DNA from: Aegilops tauschii subsp. strangulata
Taxonomy: Eukaryota > Streptophyta > Magnoliopsida > Poales > Poaceae
DNA length: 64,000 nt
Reading direction: 5' to 3'
Assembly (NCBI RefSeq): GCF_002575655.3
Contig: NC_053036.3
Location: 195,580,788-195,644,787 of the forward strand
Part shown: piece by piece, positions 10,139 through 22,387 of the stretch
How positions within the stretch are numbered: position 1 is the first letter of the stretch
Layout of the letters: each line of letters starts with the position of its first letter
Program-made: the position numbers and the translations under genes
Notes under the pieces: generated by a model
Told to the model about the DNA's origin: nothing
The model's database searches: none
Seen by the model: the letters and a program-made list of their open reading frames with translations, nothing else

Positions 10139-11124
10139 ATGTTTACGTGGACTATACGCTGAGGTGGAAGTTAGCCCCACCAGTCAGCCTCTCATCTTTT
10201 TTCCCTTTTACTTCTTCTTTTTCTTACGTAGTCAACGCCAGGCCGCCGGCTCTGGTCTGCGATGCGCCGGACCTGTCACACCTTCGATTTCGCCTGCGCG
10301 GCCGCCCTGCCCCTTGCAGCTATCTCCGACGCCGCATCCTTTCAACGCCCCCGGTCTAGCTTTCCCCGCGCCGCCGCGCTGCCGCCTCACACTCGCCGGC
10401 GGGCCCCGCGCCCACAACGCCGCTGCAGCCTCGCGCTCGCCAACGAGCCCCGGGCCCGCACTGCCGCTGCCGCCTCGCACTCGCCGGCGAGCCCCGTGCC
10501 TACGCCTGCAACGTCGGAGCACGCGGGCGAGCACATGAGGACGCGCGCGTGGCGCTCTGGGCTTGCGGAAGCACGGCCGAGGTGCAACACGTGCACGCGG
10601 CACACGAGGGCTCACCAGGTGGCCGACAACGAGAGCGGATAAGGTCAGGGGCAATTCGTCGTGGCCGATGACGGCGGCTGGAGGAGGCTTGATGAGGCAG
10701 GGAAGGGAGGCAGTGGAGCGTCCCTCCCGTCGTGTCCATCGACGGCGAAGGCGACTGGGGGGAGTAAGGCCGGGCGTGGAGGGTCGACGGCGTCAGTGGT
10801 GGCTGTAGGGGGCGGCGCGGGTTGTGGCGCGACCGTGCAGGGGAAGCCGGGCCGAGGCCGGGGCTCGGAGGGCCGGCGCCGTCGAGCTCCACATCTTGTG
10901 CGTGGATGGAGGCGAGGCGTGGATGGCGCCGTCGAGCGGTTGGCCGGCGCCGACGAGGCCCGCGGAGATGGTGCATGGCGCGGTGGCGGCGGTCGGCATT
11001 GCGCTGCCGGATCCGAGGGAGTAGGTGATGTGCGTGCACACGGAAAGTGTTCGACGAAATGCCAGGGAGACTAGTGAGAGAGAGAGCGTGAGAGACTAGT
11101 TAACCGTCCATGTGTTTATTTTTT
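10139..11124. other. GC-rich core of the MULE with 44-bp tandem repeats
   Basis: The core is strongly GC-rich, as is usual for host DNA picked up by Pack-MULEs. Long frames overlap on both strands (up to 179 codons) but none shows a known domain. Three diverged 44-bp units begin at 10379, 10423 and 10467 (ctgccgcctc...). I could not identify the parent gene. Confidence 0.5.
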
Positions 11125-11306
11125 GCCAAGTAAGCCTGACATGTTGGGCCAGCCAGTCAGTTTTCCTGTTAGTCGTGACTCATAGCTCGTTTAGTGCAAT
11201 CTATTACTCACTTGCCGCAGAGTTGATGGTGTTTTGTTATTTTCAGCAAAAGTGATGGTTTTGGAGTACAAATGTGATGGCTTTCAGCAATTTATTCACA
11301 TTTAGC

Positions 11307-11861
11307 AGATGCCTAATAAGATTCCTACAGTTATGGAAAATAATAGCGCATGCACACTCATAATCCCATAGAATCCGGGCAGTTATTGCATGTGCCCTTT
11401 CTCTCGTTCCTCTCCCTAGCACGATCCGCATGCGTGAATAGCAAAATCAGGTCCTTCTTTCCCGAGCATGCATTGTTGTCTCTGTTGTGCCACTGATCGC
11501 TCCAATCAAGGATAAATTTATTCCTGTCAATAGCTTGCATGTTTCATTAATTCTCTAATATTCCAGCCCTCTAAATATATGGACGCGACTGCATCGGAGT
11601 CTAGCGATAGACATTTTTTTTCTAATTATTTGTTGCATGCGGTCTAGAGTGGAACGATGCCTGTCTCATGAGTGGGTGCATGGATGAGGAATTGCTGATG
11701 TGGTAGGCTGATGACGTGGACAGTGTGCATGCTAAGAGAATTGTTAAAAGTGGGGATCAACTTCTTAAGAATGTTAGATTCGAACTAACCGGACGAAAAT
11801 CCTTCAAACACGACCGGATTTCATATAAATATGTCAGACTTCATTACATTTTGGACATACT
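11307..11861. other. Flank of the MULE and 3' flank of the repeat-family frame
   Basis: No gene seen. The part from about 11770 looks like the 3' untranslated region of the minus-strand frame that ends at 11862, with phrases such as gatttcatataaatatgtc that I associate with that repeat family. Confidence 0.35.
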
Positions 11862-12568
11862 TCAACGTTCAACTAGAAACGGTGCTCGTCTGGCTCTGGA
11901 GGTATAATTAATTAACCTAACTATGATCGCCGGCGTTCGTTCCCCGTGTCCGGCCGTGAGCCCCGAGAACTGAAACTTCGCCTTCTCCAGTTCCACCTCA
12001 CCGCTCTCCAACTCTGCCTCCGTAACCTCCACCTCCGGAGCCCCGAGAACTGAAGCTGTCCACCTCGACATCGCTGCCAAGCAACTAATCGGCCGTCGAT
12101 GCTCAGCCCACCAAGTTTGGCGTCGACGGGAGAGGAGGAGCGGTGGCCTTCCTGGGACCCGAGTGGCGGCGACCTGCCGTGCACTACTCTTCCTCGCTGC
12201 CGTCGGCGCCCGCGAACGTGCTGTCTTCGTGGTTGTCCTGGCGGGGCACGGCCTCCTGGAGCCGGCGATGTCGTCCTCGTCGTCGGTCTCACCGAACATC
12301 GAGTCCGCCTCCCTCGTTGCAGTCCTTGTAGGCGGCCGCCACCTCCGCCAGTGGGCGAAGCGGTAGGACTCTAGGAACACCTCTTGCCCCGCCACGTCAG
12401 CGGCCGGCGCGATCGCCCTGCCGGCGGCCAGCTGCTCCTACACCTGCAGGTGCTCCTGTAGGAGTTGGTGCCTGTAGGCGGCGGCGGCCTGCGCCTTTCG
12501 AAATTGCTCCTCCCTCTCCTTCTGCACCATGTCCGTGTAATGGGCACGGGCCTCGTCGATGGCCATGG
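11862..12568 (-). pseudogene. 3' part of a repeat-family reading frame cut by the copia element
   Basis: With one catgg removed, the minus-strand frame from 21244 continues here without a shift: MAIDEARAHYTDMVQKERE, then an amphipathic E/Q/R-rich stretch, an in-frame TAG, then QEVFLESYRFAHWRRW and an acidic run before a stop at 11862. I do not recognise a domain. The helix-rich middle and acidic tail suggest a small nuclear or structural protein, but that is a guess. The composition and the TATA/leader upstream resemble a multi-copy grass frame, perhaps carried by a DNA transposon. Confidence 0.5.
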
Positions 12569-14035
12569 TGTTGGAAATATGCCCTAGAGACAATAATAAA
12601 ATGGTTATTATTATATTTCCTTGTTCATGATAATTGTCTATTGTTCATGCTATAATTGTGTTATCCGGAAATCGTAATACATGTGTGAACACATAGACCA
12701 TAACATGTCCCTAGTGAGCCTCTAGTTGACTAGCTCGTTGATCAATAGATGGTTACGGTTTCCTGACCATGGACATTGGATGTCATTGATAACGGGATCA
12801 CATCATTAGGAGAATGATGTGATGGACAAGACCCAATCCTAAGCATAGCACTAGATCGTGTAGTTCGTTTGCTAAAACTTTTCTAATGTCAAGTATCATT
12901 TCCTTAGACCATGAGATCGTGCAACTCCCGGATACCGTAAGGATGCTTTGGGTGTACCAAACGTCACAACGTAACTGGGTGACTATAAAGGTGCACTACA
13001 GGTATCTCCGAAAGTGTCTGTTGGGTTGGCACGGATCGAGACTGGGATTTGTCACTCCGTATGACGGAGAGGTATCTCTGGGCCCACTCGGTAATGCATC
13101 ATCATAATGAGCTCAATGTGACCAAGTAGTTAGTCACGGGATCATGCATTACGGAACGAGTAAAGTGACGTGCCGGTAACGAGATTGAACAAGGTATTGG
13201 GATACCGACGATCGAATCTCGGGCAAGTAACGTACCGATTGCCACCGAGAGAGTTTCGGGGGTCACCGATATTGTACCGGGACCACCGGAAGGGTCCCGG
13301 GGGTCCACCGGGTGGGGCCACCTATCCCGGAGGGCCCCATGGGCTGAAGTGGCGTGGGAACCAGCCCCTGGTGGGTTGGTGCGCCCCACCCATGGGCCCA
13401 AGGCGCCTAGGGTTGGAAACCCTAGGAGGCCGTTGCCCTCCGAGGGGGCATGCGCCCCCCTGGTTGGAAACCCTAGGAGGCCGTTGCCCTCCGAGGGGGC
13501 ATGCGCCCCCCTGGTTGGAAACCCTAAGGGGGTCGTTGCCCCCCGAGGGGCCGCCGCCCCCCTCTAGATGGGATCTCCAAGGGGGGCATGTGCCCCCCTA
13601 GCCCCTATATATAGTGGAGGGGAGGGAGGGCAGCCGCACCCTAAGCCCTGGCGCCTCCCTCTCCCTCCCGTGACACCTCTTCCTCCTCCAGTAGCGCTTG
13701 GCGAAGCCCTGCTGGAATCCCGCTGCTTCCACCACCACGCCGTCGTGCTGCTAGATCTCCATCAACTTCTCCTTCCCCCTTGCTGGATCAAGAAGGAGGA
13801 GACGTCTCCGCTCCGTACGTGTGTTGAACGCGGAGGGCCGTCCGTTCGGCGCTAGGATCATCGGTGATTTGGATCACGACGAGTACGACTCCATCAACCC
13901 CGTTCTCTTGAACGCTTGCGCTCGCGATCTACAAGGGTATGTAGATGCACTCCTCCCCTCTCGTTGCTAGTAAACTCCATAGATTGATCTTGGTGATGCG
14001 TAGAAATTTTTTAATTTCTGCAACGATCCCCAACA
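12569..14035 (+). repeat. 5' LTR of the Angela-like element
   Basis: 1467 bp with TATA box ctatatatag near 13604. Compared with the 3' LTR it lacks about 322 bp after 13240 and has one extra 54-bp GC-rich unit around 13420-13530 (ccgttgccctccgagggggc occurs twice). Both changes are confined to this LTR and so post-date insertion, or arose by recombination with another copy. Confidence 0.95.
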
Positions 14036-15308
14036 GTGGCATCATGAGCTAGGTCTATGCGTAGTTTCTATGCACGAGTAGAACACAAGTTGTTGTGGGC
14101 GTCGATTTTGTCAATTTACTTGCCATTACTAGTCTTATCTTGATTCGGCGGCATCGTGGGATGAAGCGGCCCGGACCGACCTTACACGTACGCTTACGTG
14201 AGACAGGTTCCACCGACTGACATGCACTAGTTGCATAAGGTGGCTAGCGGGTGTCTGTCTCTCCCACTTTAGTTGGATCGGATTCGATGAAAAGGGTCCT
14301 TATGAAGGGTAAATAGAAATTGGCATATCACGTTGTGGTTTTGGCGTAGGTAAGAAACGTTCTTGCTAGAAACCTATAGCAGCCACGTAAAAAAAATTTG
14401 CAACAACAATTAGAGGACGTCTAACTTGTTTTTGTAGCATGTGTCATGTGATGTGATATGGCCAGAAGAATGTGATGAATGATATATGTGATGTATGAGA
14501 TTGATTATGTTATTGTAATAGGAATCACGACTTGCATGTCGATGAGTATGACAACCGACAGGAGCCATAGGAGTTGTCTTAATTTATTTATGACCTGTGT
14601 GTCAACTGAAACGTCATGTAATTACTTTACTTTATTGCTAACTGTTAGCCATAGTAGTAGAAGTAATAGTTGGCGAGACAACTTCATGAAGACACAATGA
14701 TGGAGATCATGGTGTCATGCCAGTGACAATGATGAACATGGCGCCCCGAAGATGGAGATCAAAAGGAGCAAAATGACATTGGCCATATCATGTCACTATT
14801 TGATTGCATGTGATGTTTATCATGTTTTACATCTTATTTGCTTAGAACGACGGTAGCATAAATAAGATGATCCCTCGCTAAAATTTCAAGAAAGTGTTCC
14901 CCCTAACTGTGCACCGTTGCGAAGGTTCGTTGTTCCGAAGCACCACGTGATGATCGGGTGTGATAGGTTCTAACGTTTGCATACAACAGGTGTAAGCCAG
15001 ATTTACACACGCAATACACTTAGGTTGACTTGACGAGCCTAGCATGTACAGACATGGCCTCGGAACACAAGAGACCGAAAGGTCGAACATGAGTCGTATA
15101 GCAGATACGATCAACATGAAGATGTTCACCGATGATGACTAGTCCGTCTCACGTGATGATCGGACACGGCCTAGTTGACTCGGATCATGTATCACTTAGA
15201 TGACTAGAGGGATGTCTGTCTGAGTGGGAGTTCATTAATAATTTGATTAGATGAACTTAATTATCATGAACTTAGTCTAAAATCTTTACAATATGTCTTG
15301 TAGATCAA

Positions 15309-18300
15309 ATGGCCGACGCTAATGTCAACCTCAACTTCAACGCGTTCCTAGAGAAAACCAAGCTGAAAGACGATGGTAGCAACTATACGGACTGGGTCCG
15401 GAACTTGAGGATTATCCTCATAGCTGCCAAGAAAGCATATGTACTTGAAGCACCGCTAGGTGAAGCACCCGTCCCAGCAAACCAAGACGTTATGAACGCC
15501 TGGCAAACACATGTTGATGATTACTCCCTGGTTTAGTGCGGCATGCTTTACAACTTAGAACCGGGGCTCCAAAAGCGTTTCGAGCAGCACGGAGCATATA
15601 AGATGTTCCAAGAGCTGAAAATGGTTTTCCAAGCTCATGCCCGGGTCGAGAGATATGAAGTCTCCGACAAGTTCTACAGTTGTAAGATGGAGGGGAATAG
15701 TTCCGTCAGTGAACACATACTCAAAATATCTGGGTTGCACAACCGCTTGTCTCAACTGGGAGTTAATCTCCCGGATGACGCGGTCGTTGACAGAATCCTT
15801 CAGTCTCTTCCACCTAGCTACAAGAGCTTTGTGATGAACTTCAATATGCAGGGGATGGAAAAGACCATTCCTGAGGTATATTCAATGCTGAAATCAGCGG
15901 AGGTGGAGATCAAAAAGGAACATCAAGTGTTGATGATGAATAAAACCATTAAGTTCAAGAAAGGCAAGGGTAAGAAGAACTTCAAGAAAGACGGCAAGGG
16001 AGTTGCCGCACCCGGTAAGCAAACTGCCGAGAAGAAGACAAAGAACGGACCCAAGCCTGAGACTGAGTGCTTTTATTGCAAGGGAAACGGTCACCGGAAG
16101 CGGAACTGCCCCAAGTACTTAGCGGATAAGAAGGCCGGCAATACCAAAGGTATATGTGATATACATGTTACTGATGTGTACCTAACCAGCGCTCGTAGTA
16201 GCTCCTGGGTATTTGATACAGGTGCGGTTGCTCATATTTGTAACTCAAAACAGGAGCTGCGGAATAAGCGAAGACTGGCGAAGGACGAGGTGACGATGCG
16301 CGTCGGGAATGGTTCCAAGGTCGATGTGATCGCCGTCGGCATGCTACCTCTACATTTACCTACGGGATTAGTTTTAAACCTCAATAATTGTTATTTAGTG
16401 CCAGCTTTGAGCATGAACATTGTATCTGGATCTCGTTTGATGCGAGATGGCTACTCATTTAAATCCGAGAATAATGGTTGTTCTATTTATATGAGAGATA
16501 TGTTTTATGGTCATGCCCCGCTGGAGAATGGTTTATTCTTAATGAATCTCGAACGTGATGTTACACATATTCATAGTGTGAATGCGAAGAAATGTAAGGT
16601 TGATAATGATAGTCCCACATACTTGTGGCACTGCCACCTTGGTCACATTGGTGTCAAACGCATGAAGAAACTCCATGCAGATGGACTTTTGGAGTCTCTT
16701 GATTATGAATCATTTGACACGTGCGAACCATGCCTCATGGGCAAAATGACCAAGACTCCGTTCTCCGGAACAATGGAGCGAGCAACCAACTTATTGGAAA
16801 TCATACATACTGATGTGTGCGGTCCAATGAGCGTTGAGGCTCGCGGTGGCTATCGTTATGTTCTCATCCTCACTGATGACTTAACTAGATATGGGTATGT
16901 CTACTTAATGAAACACAAGTCTGAGACCTTTGAAAAGTTCAAGGAATTTCAGAGTGAGGTTGAGAATCAACGTGACAGGAAAATAAAGTTCTTACGATCA
17001 GATCGTGGAGGGGAATATTTGAGTCACGAATTTGGCACACACTTAAGGAAATGTGAAATTGTTTCACAACTCACGCCGCCTGGAACACCTCAGCGTAATG
17101 GTGTGTCCGAACGTTGTAATCGGACTCTATTGGATATGGTGCGATCTATGATGTCTCTTACCGATCTACCACTATCATTCTGGGGTTATGCTTTAGAGAC
17201 TGCCGCATTCACTTTAAATAGGGCTCCGTCGAAATCCGTTGAGACGACACCGTATGAATTATGGTTTGGAAAGAAACCTAAGCTGTCGTTTCTTAAAGTT
17301 TGGGGATGCGATGCTTATGTCAAGAAACTTCAACCTGAAAAGCTCGAACCTAAGTCGGAAAAATGCGTCTTCATAGGATACCCTAAGGAAACCATTGGGT
17401 ATACCTTCTACCTCAGATCTGAAGGCAAGATTTTCGTTGCCAAGAACGGGTCCTTTCTGGAGAAAGAGTTTCTCTCGAAAGAAGTAAGTGGGAGGAAAGT
17501 GGAACTTGATGAGATGACCCCTCTTGAACCAGAAAGTAGCGCAGCACAAGAAAATGTTTCTGTGGTGCCTGCACCGACTAGAGAGGAAGTTAATGATGAT
17601 GATCATGATCAAGTTACCACTGAACTTCGTAGGTCCACAAGGACACGTTCCGCACCAGAGTGGTACGGCAACCCTGTCATGGAAATCATGTTGTTGGACA
17701 ACAGTGAACCTTCAAACTATGAAGAAGCAATGGCGGGCCCAGATTCCAACAAATGGCTTGAAGCCATGCAATCCGAGATAGGATCCATGTATGAAAACAA
17801 AGTATGGACTTTGACAGACTTGCCCGATGATCGGCGAGCGATAGAAAATAAATGGATCTTTAAGAAGAAGACGGACGCGGATGGAAATGTTACCATCTAT
17901 AAAGCTCGACTTGTCGCTAAGGGTTATCAACAAGTTCAAGGAGTTGACTATGATGAGACCTTCTCACCCGTAGCGAAGCTGAAGTCCGTCCGAATCATGT
18001 TAGCAATTGCCGCATTCTACGATTATGAAATATGGCAAATGAACGTCAAAACGGCATTCCTTAACGGCTTCCTTAAGGAAGAATAGTATATGATGCAGCC
18101 AGAAGATTTTGTCGATCCTAAGAATGCTGGCAAGGTATGCAAGCTCCAGCGCTCAATCTATGGGCTGGTGCAGGCATCTCGGAGTTGGAACATTCGCTTT
18201 GATGAGATGATCAAAGCGTTTGGGTTTACACAGACTTATGGAGAAGCCTGTGTTTACAAGAAAGTGAGTGGGAGCTCTGTAGCATTTCTCATATTATATG

Positions 18301-19280
18301 TGGATGACATACTATTGATGGGAAATGATATAGAATTCTTGGAAAGCATAAAGGCCTACTTGAATAAGTGTTTTTCAATGAAGGACCTTGGAGAAGCTGC
18401 TTATATATTAGGCATCAAGATCTATAGAGATAGATCGAGACGCCTCATAGGTCTTTCACAGAGCACATACCTTGATAAGATATTGAAGAAGTTCAATATG
18501 GATCAGTCCAAGAAGGGGTTCTTGCCTGTATTGCAAGGTGTGAGATTGAGCACAACTCAATGCCTGACCACGGCAGAAGATAGAGAAAAGATGAGTGTCA
18601 TCCCCTATGCCTCGGCCATAGGGTCTATTATGTATGCTATGCTGTGTACCAGACCTGATGTAAACCTTGCCGTAAGTTTGGTAGGGAGGTACCAAAGTAA
18701 TCCCGGCATGGAACACTGGACAGCGGTCAAGAACATCCTGAAGTACCTGAAAAGGACTAAGGATATGTTTCTCGTTTATGGAGGTGACGAAGAGCTCGTC
18801 GTAAAGGGTTACGTCGATGCTAGCTTCGACACAGATCTGGATGACTCTAAGTCACAAACCGGATACGTGTATATTTTGAATGGTGGGGCAGTCAGCTGGT
18901 GCAGTTGCAAGCAAAGCGTCGTGGCGGGATCTACATGTGAAGCGGAGTACATGGCAGCCTTGGAGGCAGCACATGAAGCAATCTGGATGAAGGAGTTCAT
19001 TGCCGACCTAGGAGTTATTCCCAATGCATCGGGGCCGATGACTCTCTTCTGTGACAACACTGGAGCTATTGCCCTTGCCAAGGAGCCCAAGTTTCACAAG
19101 AAGACCAGGCACATCAAGCGTCGCTTCAACTCCATTCGTGAAAATGTTCAAAATGGAGACATAGATATTTGTAAAGTGCATACGGATTTGAATGTCGCAG
19201 ATCCGTTGACTAAACCTCTTCCACGGGCGAAACATGATCAACACCAGAACTCTATGGGTGTACGATTCATCACAATGTAA
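15309..19280 (+). pseudogene. Copia gag-pol polyprotein with two in-frame TAG stops
   Basis: One phase of 1324 codons is interrupted at 15534-15536 and 18084-18086. Order: copia-type gag; zinc knuckle CFYCKGNGHRKRNC (176-189 counted from 15543); protease with D225-T-G; GAG-pre-integrase HH..CC region; integrase D424, D487, E523 (D,D-35-E intact); reverse transcriptase, with YVDD at about 18297-18308 in the last segment; RNase H ending in the CEAEYMAAL and DNTGAIALAKEP blocks. The integrase-before-RT order defines copia. The first stop lies in gag and the second inside RT, so no functional Gag-Pol is expected without readthrough. Motifs are otherwise well kept, consistent with youth. Confidence 0.93.
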
Positions 19281-19312
19281 CTAGATTATTGACTCTAGTG
19301 CAAGTGGGAGAC

Positions 19313-21049
19313 TGTTGGAAATATGCCCTAGAGGCAATAATAAAATGGTTATTATTATATTTCCTTGTTCATGATAATTGTCTATTGTTCATGCTATAAT
19401 TGTGTTATCCAGAAATCGTAATACATGTGTGAACACATAGACCATAACATGTCCCTAGTGAGCCTCTAGTTGACTAGCTCGTTGATCAATAGATGGTTAC
19501 GATTTCCTGACCATGGACATTGGATGTCATTGATAACGGGATCACATCATTAGGAGAATGATGTGATGGACAAGACCCAATCCTAAGCATAGCACTAGAT
19601 CGTGTAGTTCGTTTGCTAAAACTTTTCTAATGTCAAGTATCATTTCCTTAGACCATGAGATCGTGCAACTCCCGGATACCATAAGGATGCTTTGGGTGTA
19701 CCAAACGTCACAACGTAACTGGGTGACTATAAAGGTGCACTACAGGTATCTCCGAAAGTGTCTGTTGGGTTGGCACGGATCGAGACTGGGATTTGTCACT
19801 CCGTATGACGGAGAGGTATCTCTAGGCCCACTCGGTAATGCATCATCATAATGAGCTCAATGTGACTAAGTAGTTAGTCACGGGATCATGCATTACGGAA
19901 CGAGTAAAGTAACTTGCCGGTAACGAGATTGAACGAGGTATTGGGATATCGACGATCGAATCTCGGGCAAGTAACGTACCGATTGACAAAGGGAATTGTA
20001 TACGAGATTGATTGAATCCTCGACATCGTGGTTCATCCAATGAGATTATCGTGGAGCATGTGGGAGCCAACATGGGTATCCAGATCCCGCTGTTGGTTAT
20101 TGACCGGAGAGTTGTCTCGGTCATGTCTACGTGTCTCCCGAGCCCGTAGGGTCTACACACTTAAGGTTCGGTGATGTTAGAGTTGTAGAGATATTAGTAT
20201 GCGGTTAACCGAAAGTTGTTCGGAGTCCCGGATGAGATCCCGGACGTCACGAGGAGTTCCAAAATGGTCCGGTGGTAAAGATTTATATATAGGAAGTCCA
20301 GTTTCGGCCATCGGGAGAGTTTCAGGGGTCACCGGTATTGTACCGGGACCACCGGAAGGGTCCCGGGGGTCCACCGGGTGGGGCCACCTATCCCGGAGGG
20401 GCCCATGGGCTGAAGTGGCGTGGGAACCAGCCCCTGGTGGGCTGGTGCGCCCCACCCAAGGGCCCAAGGCGCCTAGGGTCTGAAACCCTAGGGGGCCGTT
20501 GCCCCCCGAGGGGGCATGCGCCCCCCTGGTTGGAAACCCTAAGGGGGCCGTTGCCCCCCGAGGGGCCGCCGCCCCCCTCTAGATGGGATCTCCAAGGGGG
20601 CATGCGCCCCCTAGCCCCTATATATAGTGGAGGGGAGGGAGGGCAACCGCACCCTAAGCCCTGGTGCCTCCCTCTCCCTCCCATGACACCTCTTCCTCCT
20701 CCAGTAGCGCTTGGCGAAGCCCTGCTGGAATCCCGCTGCTTCCACCACCACGCCGTCGTGCTACTGGATCTCCATCAACTTATCCTTCCCTCTTGCTGGA
20801 TCAAGAAGGAGGAGACGTCTCCGCTCCGTACGTGTGTTGAATGCGGAGGTGCCGTCCGTTCGGCGCTAGGATCATCGGTGATTTGGATCACGACGAGTAC
20901 GACTCCGTCAACCCCGTTCTCTTGAACGCTTCCGCTCGCGATCTACAAGGGTATGTAGATGCACTCCTCCCCTCTCGTTGCCAGTAAACTCCATAGATTG
21001 ATCTTGGTGATGCGTAGAATTTTTTTAATTTCTGCAACGATCCCCAACA
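19313..21049 (+). repeat. 3' LTR of the Angela-like element
   Basis: 1737 bp, full length, with TATA box (ctatatatag, about 20618) and GC-rich, inverted-repeat-rich leader (gggggcatgcgcccccc). It retains the ~322-bp segment (19986-20306) that the 5' LTR has lost. Confidence 0.95.
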
Positions 21050-21244
21050 CATGGTGCAATGCATCGACGAGGGTGGCGCAGAGGAGGAGGGTGGCGCCGG
21101 CTCGTCATCGGTCACGTCCTCCATTGGGACGTCATCGTCCTCGGGCTGCCTGTCGACCAGCTAGTTGGCAGCAATGGCGGCCATCTCATTCTTCTAGTCT
21201 GGTGTCATCCCGTCCTAGAGAGCTTTGGCGATAGAGGAATCCAT
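21050..21244 (-). pseudogene. 5' part of the interrupted repeat-family frame
   Basis: ATG at 21244 lies about 62 bp below a TATA box. The minus-strand frame contains three TAG codons before an acidic MEDVTDDEPAPPSSSAPP stretch, then reads into the copia target site and continues in phase at 12568. The stops show that the frame was already decayed, or that its true start is the internal MEDV. No known domain. Confidence 0.5.
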
Positions 21245-21305
21245 GGTGAGAGTGGTGCAGAGAGAGATCGGAGGCGAATGACTGCGGCTATAGCCGGGGC
21301 AGCAG

Positions 21306-21313
21306 TTTATATA
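21306..21313 (-). promoter_or_regulatory. TATA box of the interrupted frame
   Basis: Minus strand gctatataaactgc, about 60 bp upstream of the ATG at 21244. Confidence 0.5.
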
Positions 21314-21999
21314 GCAATGGTGTGTGGCAAAGGGATGGACGGGTGGCGCCGGAGTAGACGCCTCGGCAACCGCGTGTCATTAGTGTGGGCGGTAGGCGGA
21401 CGGGCGGCCGTCATATCATTTGAACGTGTAGCAGTCGCCTGCACCGGGAAGCGGCGCGGGCGGGGCTTTTTCGGCTGGGGTGCCGCTTCAATGCCGACAC
21501 CAGTGAGCGGGCGCGTCCAATCTGACCGGGCATGAATGCCGGCTCTGGCGCTCTGCAGTCGCGCTGAGCATTTCGACCTGGAAGCGTGCGTGGACGAGGG
21601 AGGGGGTTTGGATGGGTCAGGGTGGTCATAAGCTGGTGTGGCAGCGGTCCGGACTCCTGCAAAGCTCCCCACTTTTGTCTTCGATTTACGGAAAAAACAC
21701 GTCCAGACCGCATATACAGACTCGCGTTGGATGGTTTTCACAGTCAGAACAGCGTGGTTCAGGTATCGGAGATGCCCTAACTGCATAAAACAACATGTGT
21801 TCTTAAGTCGTGAGCCAGTCAAATGCCGCATTTGGTCGACGCTTATCACATTGGGCTGTTCAGAACCACCACTTACAATGATGGTGGCGCCAATATTTAG
21901 TGCTTATTTTATTTTATTACTAGTGTAATGATTGTCTCTTATTTTCTTTTGTACTAATAAGTCATATCGTACAATTCTCAGAACCAGCGATATGTTTAC
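21314..21999. other. Upstream flank of the interrupted frame
   Basis: GC-rich to about 21600, then mixed. At 21768-21780 the phrase tcggagatgccct reads, on the minus strand, like the first bases of a common grass TIR element (agggcatctccga). A matching left terminus could not be found near 11700, so the element is not defined. No gene seen to the right of this. Confidence 0.35.
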
Positions 22000-22253
22000 C
22001 TCTTTTTAACATATTATAGACGCAAGCGTTCATATACACGCGCATACACTCACCCTATGAACGTACATACGCACATCTTACCCCTATGAGCACCTCAGAA
22101 AGACTGAGTCGGCATATCATCTTAAAATTTACGAAGTCACCGTAGGCACCTCGTCGCCAACGGGAATGTCTCCTCCCAGTGAATGCGAGCACCAGGATTT
22201 GAACCCTGGTGGGCCGGGGATACCACAGTCCCTCTAACCATCCAACCACAGGT
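22000..22253 (-). mobile_element. tRNA-derived SINE (Au-like)
   Basis: On the minus strand a tRNA-like head carries a pol III B-box, GGTTCAAATCC (22205-22195), inside a ccagggttcaaatcctgg arm, with an A-box-like word upstream. A SINE body follows, ending in a T/A-rich tail (ctataatatgttaaaaagag). I recall this body from the Triticeae Au SINE. Target duplications were not resolved. Confidence 0.7.
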
Positions 22254-22387
22254 GTATACCTGTATTTCTACAGTTGCTGATACCTAGTCCTTATATTCTA
22301 CAGGTGGATTTACTTCTTTTGGAGGTGAATCTTCCGTACCACGGCTTTGACTTCAATGCAAAACCCTTCATCAGTGAGTCAATGCCC

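Larger units (their letters stand above)
4848..11297. mobile_element. Mutator-like element (MULE) split by a Helitron
   Basis: The ends are gagtaaattgctgaaagcc at 4848 and its near-complement at 11279-11297. Without the nested Helitron the element is 67 + 1272 bp (about 1.34 kb) with inverted repeats of about 180 bp: left = 4848-4914 joined to 10026-10138, right = 11125-11297. Flanking 9-mers acgtttggc (4839-4847) and acatttagc (11298-11306) fit a MULE target duplication with two G-to-A differences. The same terminus (gagtaaattgc) ends the second MULE at 25686. No transposase is present. The GC-rich core suggests a Pack-MULE. Confidence 0.75.
12569..21049 (+). mobile_element. Complete Angela/WIS/BARE-like Ty1-copia retrotransposon
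   Basis: Both LTRs begin TGTTGGAAATATGCCCTAG and end in CCCCAACA. The 5-bp target duplication catgg is perfect (12564-12568, 21050-21054). A tRNA-iMet-type primer site with changes (tggcatcatgagct, 14037-14050) follows the 5' LTR, and a polypurine tract (gcaagtgggaga, 19300-19311) precedes the 3' LTR. The gag-pol frame spans 15309-19280 in one phase with two TAG stops. By eye about ten differences separate the first ~660 bp of the LTRs, nearly all transitions, so insertion is recent on a genome scale. Confidence 0.95.

Noticed and set aside
10232..11074. Long GC-rich frames in the MULE core as genes
   Set aside because: Frames overlap on opposite strands, are low-complexity and include tandem repeats; no family motif.
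13170..13855. Frames of 95-143 codons in the Angela LTR
   Set aside because: They lie in the GC-rich LTR leader and change with the 54-bp duplication; the matching 3' LTR frames differ.
18084..18086. TAG in copia RT as a programmed readthrough site
   Set aside because: It lies inside the RT domain, not at a gag-pol junction, so an ordinary mutation is more likely.
22000..22253. A tRNA gene
   Set aside because: Only the B-box arm is tRNA-like; no cloverleaf can be completed and the downstream body is SINE sequence.
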